Assembly: GCA_947488845.1 (NCBI GenBank)
Contig: CANLBM010000007.1
Span: forward strand, 62,001 to 126,000
Direction of reading: 5' to 3'
Length of the DNA stretch: 64,000 nt
Origin: an uncultured Sphingomonadaceae bacterium
GTDB taxonomy: Bacteria; Pseudomonadota; Alphaproteobacteria; Sphingomonadales; Sphingomonadaceae
The first letter of the stretch is position 1; every line of letters begins with the position of its first letter. The notes below the pieces were generated by a model. That model worked only from the letters and a program-made list of their open reading frames with translations, made no database searches and had not been told where the DNA came from. Position numbers and translations under genes: made by a program. Below, piece by piece: positions 61,820-64,000 of this stretch.

Positions 61820-63181
61820 ATGGCCGATTCACCCGATATTGAACCGCTAGGCCGGAACGTTTCTTCCGTTGCCGCTGCGAAACCGATCGATAGCACCCGC
61901 ATGGCGGTATTGTTCTCGGTCATGCTGGTGACAGCGTCCGGCAACACGGCCATGCAATCGATATTGCCGACGATCGGGACACAGCTCGACATCCCTGACT
62001 TCTGGGTCAGCGCGGCGTTCAGCTGGTCAGCCCTGCTCTGGGTCTATACCGCCCCGAAATGGGCACGACAGTCCGATCACCGTGGCCGGAAAGCGCTTAT
62101 GCGCCTCGGCATGATCGGCTTTACAGCCTCCTTTGCGCTAGCGGGTCTGGCGCTGTTCCTGGGATTGCTTGGCTGGTATAGCGCGGTATGGACCTTTATC
62201 CTGTTCGCCTTTTTCCGCAGCCTTTATGGCGGCCTGGGATCGGCCGCTCCGCCCGCGGTGCAGGCCTATGTCGCTGCCCGAACCGCTCGCGCTGACCGGA
62301 CCAAGGCATTATCCCTGATATCATCGTCCTTCGGACTCGGCACCATTGTCGGTCCGGCCGTTGCGCCATTGCTGATCCTTCCGGTTCTGGGTCTTTCCAG
62401 CCCGATGTTCGCCTTTGCCGCAATTGGCATAGTGGTGATGGTGGCGCTGGCGCTGAAACTGCCGAATGACAATCCCGGTTTTCAGGCGCGCGGCGTGGTG
62501 ACGTCGGAGCCTTATAGCAGCGCGCCTTCCTCCGGCAGTCTGAAGGATGATGATGATTCCACCGAAGAGGAAAGCAGTCTCCCGCCGCGGTTGCGCTGGG
62601 GTGACGCGCGGATCAAGCCATGGCTGATCACCGGCATTCTGGGTGGCAACGCCCATGCCCTGATCTTGGGCGTGGTCGGTTTTCTCATACTCGACCGGCT
62701 GGGCTTGCGTGGCGACCCGGAAACGGGAATCCAGATGACCGGCATCGTCCTGATGTCCGGCGCAGCCGCGACCCTGCTGGCACAATGGGGCCTGATCCCG
62801 CTGCTGCAAATGGGACCGCGGACCTCGATATTATGGGGCATGGTCCTGGGAGCATTGGGCTGCCTGATCATCGGTCTGTCGCATGACCTGCACGGCATCA
62901 TCATCGGCTTCGCCGTGGCGTCTCTGGGTTTTGGCCTGTTCCGTCCGGGATTCACCGCCGGTGCGTCGCTCGCCGTCAAACGGTCGGAGCAAAACGGTGT
63001 GGCGGGTATTGTCGCATCGGTGAACGGCATGTCCTTCATCGCCTCGCCGGCGATAGGCGTGCTGCTTTACACCTATGCCGGACCGCTGCCGTTCTGGCTG
63101 GCGACAACCGTCTGCGTTTTCCTGTTCGGCTGGGGCTTCAAGGCACTGGAGCTCGATGACCGGATGACCACCGAACGCTAG
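61820..63181 (+). CDS. MFS transporter
   Basis: A 453-residue protein with about 12 predicted membrane helices in two halves. The N-terminal half has the MFS loop KWARQSDHRGRKALMRLG (about 75-92), matching the GxxxD(R/H)xGRR motif A. A long acidic central loop (about 225-255; SLKDDDDSTEEESS) separates the halves. The fold resembles drug/H+ antiporters of the TetA type, but no substrate can be assigned. It shares a transcript with the ABM gene and converges with the CDC48-type ATPase gene, ten bases away. Confidence 0.88.
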   Translation: MADSPDIEPLGRNVSSVAAAKPIDSTRMAVLFSVMLVTASGNTAMQSILPTIGTQLDIPDFWVSAAFSWSALLWVYTAPKWARQSDHRGRKALMRLGMIGFTASFALAGLALFLGLLGWYSAVWTFILFAFFRSLYGGLGSAAPPAVQAYVAARTARADRTKALSLISSSFGLGTIVGPAVAPLLILPVLGLSSPMFAFAAIGIVVMVALALKLPNDNPGFQARGVVTSEPYSSAPSSGSLKDDDDSTEEESSLPPRLRWGDARIKPWLITGILGGNAHALILGVVGFLILDRLGLRGDPETGIQMTGIVLMSGAAATLLAQWGLIPLLQMGPRTSILWGMVLGALGCLIIGLSHDLHGIIIGFAVASLGFGLFRPGFTAGASLAVKRSEQNGVAGIVASVNGMSFIASPAIGVLLYTYAGPLPFWLATTVCVFLFGWGFKALELDDRMTTER

Positions 63182-63191
63182 GGCCTTGCCT

Positions 63192-64000
63192 TCAATGCTT
63201 GCTGTCCTTGATCGGCGTCAACATTCCCGGTGATACGAAGCCGATCGGTTCGACGCTCATCGCGTTCTGCTTCAATTGTGCCTCCATCTTGGAATATTCT
63301 TCCTCCATTTCCGGGGTCACCGAAGCGCGACTGTCTTCCAGCGCCTTCTCGAAATGCTTCATCTGGACGGTTTCGACCAGTCCGCCAAATTCGCGCAGCG
63401 CGTGAAGCCCGGCCCGGCGGACAAGATCTTCCAGATCGGCGCCCGAATAGCGATCGGTGCGCTCGGCCATGTCGTCGAGATCGACATCCTTGGCCAGCGG
63501 CATTTTCGACGTATGGATCGCCAATATGCGGCGGCGTCCAGCCTTGCCCGGTACCGCAACATAGACCAGTTCATCGAAGCGGCCCGGCCGCAGCAATGCC
63601 GGATCGACCAGACCGGGACGGTTGGTCGCACCGATCAGGATAACCGACTGCATTTCCTCCAGCCCGTCCATCTCGGCGAGGATGGTATTGACCACCCGCT
63701 CGGTGACCTGGGAATCGCCCATGCCCCGACCCCGTGCCGGTACCAGACTGTCGATCTCGTCGATGAACAGGATCGTTGGCGCCACCTGCCGCGCCCGGGC
63801 AAACAGACGGGCGATCTGTTGCTCGCTCTCGCCATGCCATTTGGACAGCAGGTCGCTCGACTTGGTGGCGATGAAATTGGCTTCGGCTTCGCGGGCAACG
63901 GCCTTGGCCAGCAAGGTCTTGCCAGTCCCCGGCGGGCCGTAGAGCAGGAACCCCTTCGCCGGCCGGATACCCAGCCGGGTAAAGGCCTCGGGGTTTTTCA
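63192..64000 (-). CDS. CDC48/VCP-type AAA ATPase (5' part outside window)
   Basis: The frame enters from the right edge and ends at 63192, showing the last 269 residues of a larger protein. It contains Walker [21 protein letters not shown] (coded at about 63900-63960), the pore-proximal LLSKWHGESEQQIA, Walker B ILFIDEIDSL, and the arginine finger region [18 protein letters not shown] ([17 protein letters not shown]). This is the second AAA ring (D2) of the CDC48 family, which unfolds proteins. The C-terminal tail is short. The N-terminal and D1 parts cannot be seen. Confidence 0.9.
   Translation of the reverse strand, partial: KNPEAFTRLGIRPAKGFLLYGPPGTGKTLLAKAVAREAEANFIATKSSDLLSKWHGESEQQIARLFARARQVAPTILFIDEIDSLVPARGRGMGDSQVTERVVNTILAEMDGLEEMQSVILIGATNRPGLVDPALLRPGRFDELVYVAVPGKAGRRRILAIHTSKMPLAKDVDLDDMAERTDRYSGADLEDLVRRAGLHALREFGGLVETVQMKHFEKALEDSRASVTPEMEEEYSKMEAQLKQNAMSVEPIGFVSPGMLTPIKDSKH

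Overview
The window is a chromosomal stretch of an alphaproteobacterium, most probably a member of the Sphingomonadales (Sphingorhabdus/Parasphingorhabdus/Sphingopyxis-like). The reasons are the moderately high GC, the gene content (COQ9, a DUF1465/RcdA-type protein, DUF465 small proteins, split methionine synthase, an ArsR-methyltransferase regulator, and a PhoK-like alkaline phosphatase of the type described in Sphingomonas), and one good EcfG-type general stress promoter. No rRNA or tRNA gene, CRISPR array, insertion sequence or prophage was recognised. Almost all of it looks like core genome.

Layout. 1-7.1 kb: an M20 peptidase cut by the window edge, a VWA/YfbK-type protein, an OmpA-domain protein with a 33-residue membrane peptide and a membrane-anchored helix-hairpin-helix protein, a CorC/CNNM-type protein, and an OmpA-type lipoprotein behind an EcfG promoter. 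7.2-15.1 kb: an SDR enzyme behind a perfect 15-bp hairpin, a UbiH/COQ6-type hydroxylase, FtsK, LolA, a candidate small RNA, XthA overlapping RibA, and a DUF3237 protein. 15.1-16.0 kb: a lower-GC island with a Fic protein and its small partner, the clearest sign of transfer. 16.1-22.1 kb: SSB, FeoB-FeoA with a Fur box, COQ9, an Old Yellow Enzyme, a DUF1465 protein and two divergent DUF465 genes. 22.2-31.4 kb: PtsP, RodZ-like, CpoB-TilS-FtsH, RpoZ and a phospholipase D family enzyme. 31.4-33.3 kb: a serine hydrolase lipoprotein with an apparent coupled 12-codon leader, and two small lipoproteins. 33.4-39.2 kb: a methionine operon (ArsR-methyltransferase, MetF, MetH in two chains) with a perfect operator palindrome.

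39.3-46.3 kb: a beta-helix protein, a PhoK-like phosphatase, DsbD-like and redoxin proteins, a gene-poor stretch of about 600 bp with hairpins, and a secreted methyltransferase-fold protein. 46.3-52.8 kb: an orphan HigA-like regulator, UvrB, an EF-hand lipoprotein, a VOC protein, a secreted M20 amidohydrolase, a DksA-type zinc finger protein, and an ArsR-SRPBCC pair with its own palindrome. 52.9-57.3 kb: the complete ybgC-tolQRAB-pal cluster. 57.4-64 kb: a small unknown protein, a two-domain M16 protease, a PmtA-like methyltransferase, an ABM-domain protein, an MFS transporter and the end of a CDC48-type ATPase.

Functional themes are envelope integrity (Tol-Pal, CpoB, LolA, several OmpA and lipoproteins), division and shape (FtsK, RodZ), ubiquinone synthesis, methionine recycling, iron uptake and DNA repair. 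I did not find a clearly new multi-gene system. The strongest leads are the Fic locus whose toxin lacks the second motif arginine and whose partner lacks a standard inhibitory motif, the candidate C-rich-loop small RNA, the start-codon hairpin of the SDR gene, and the coupled leader peptide.
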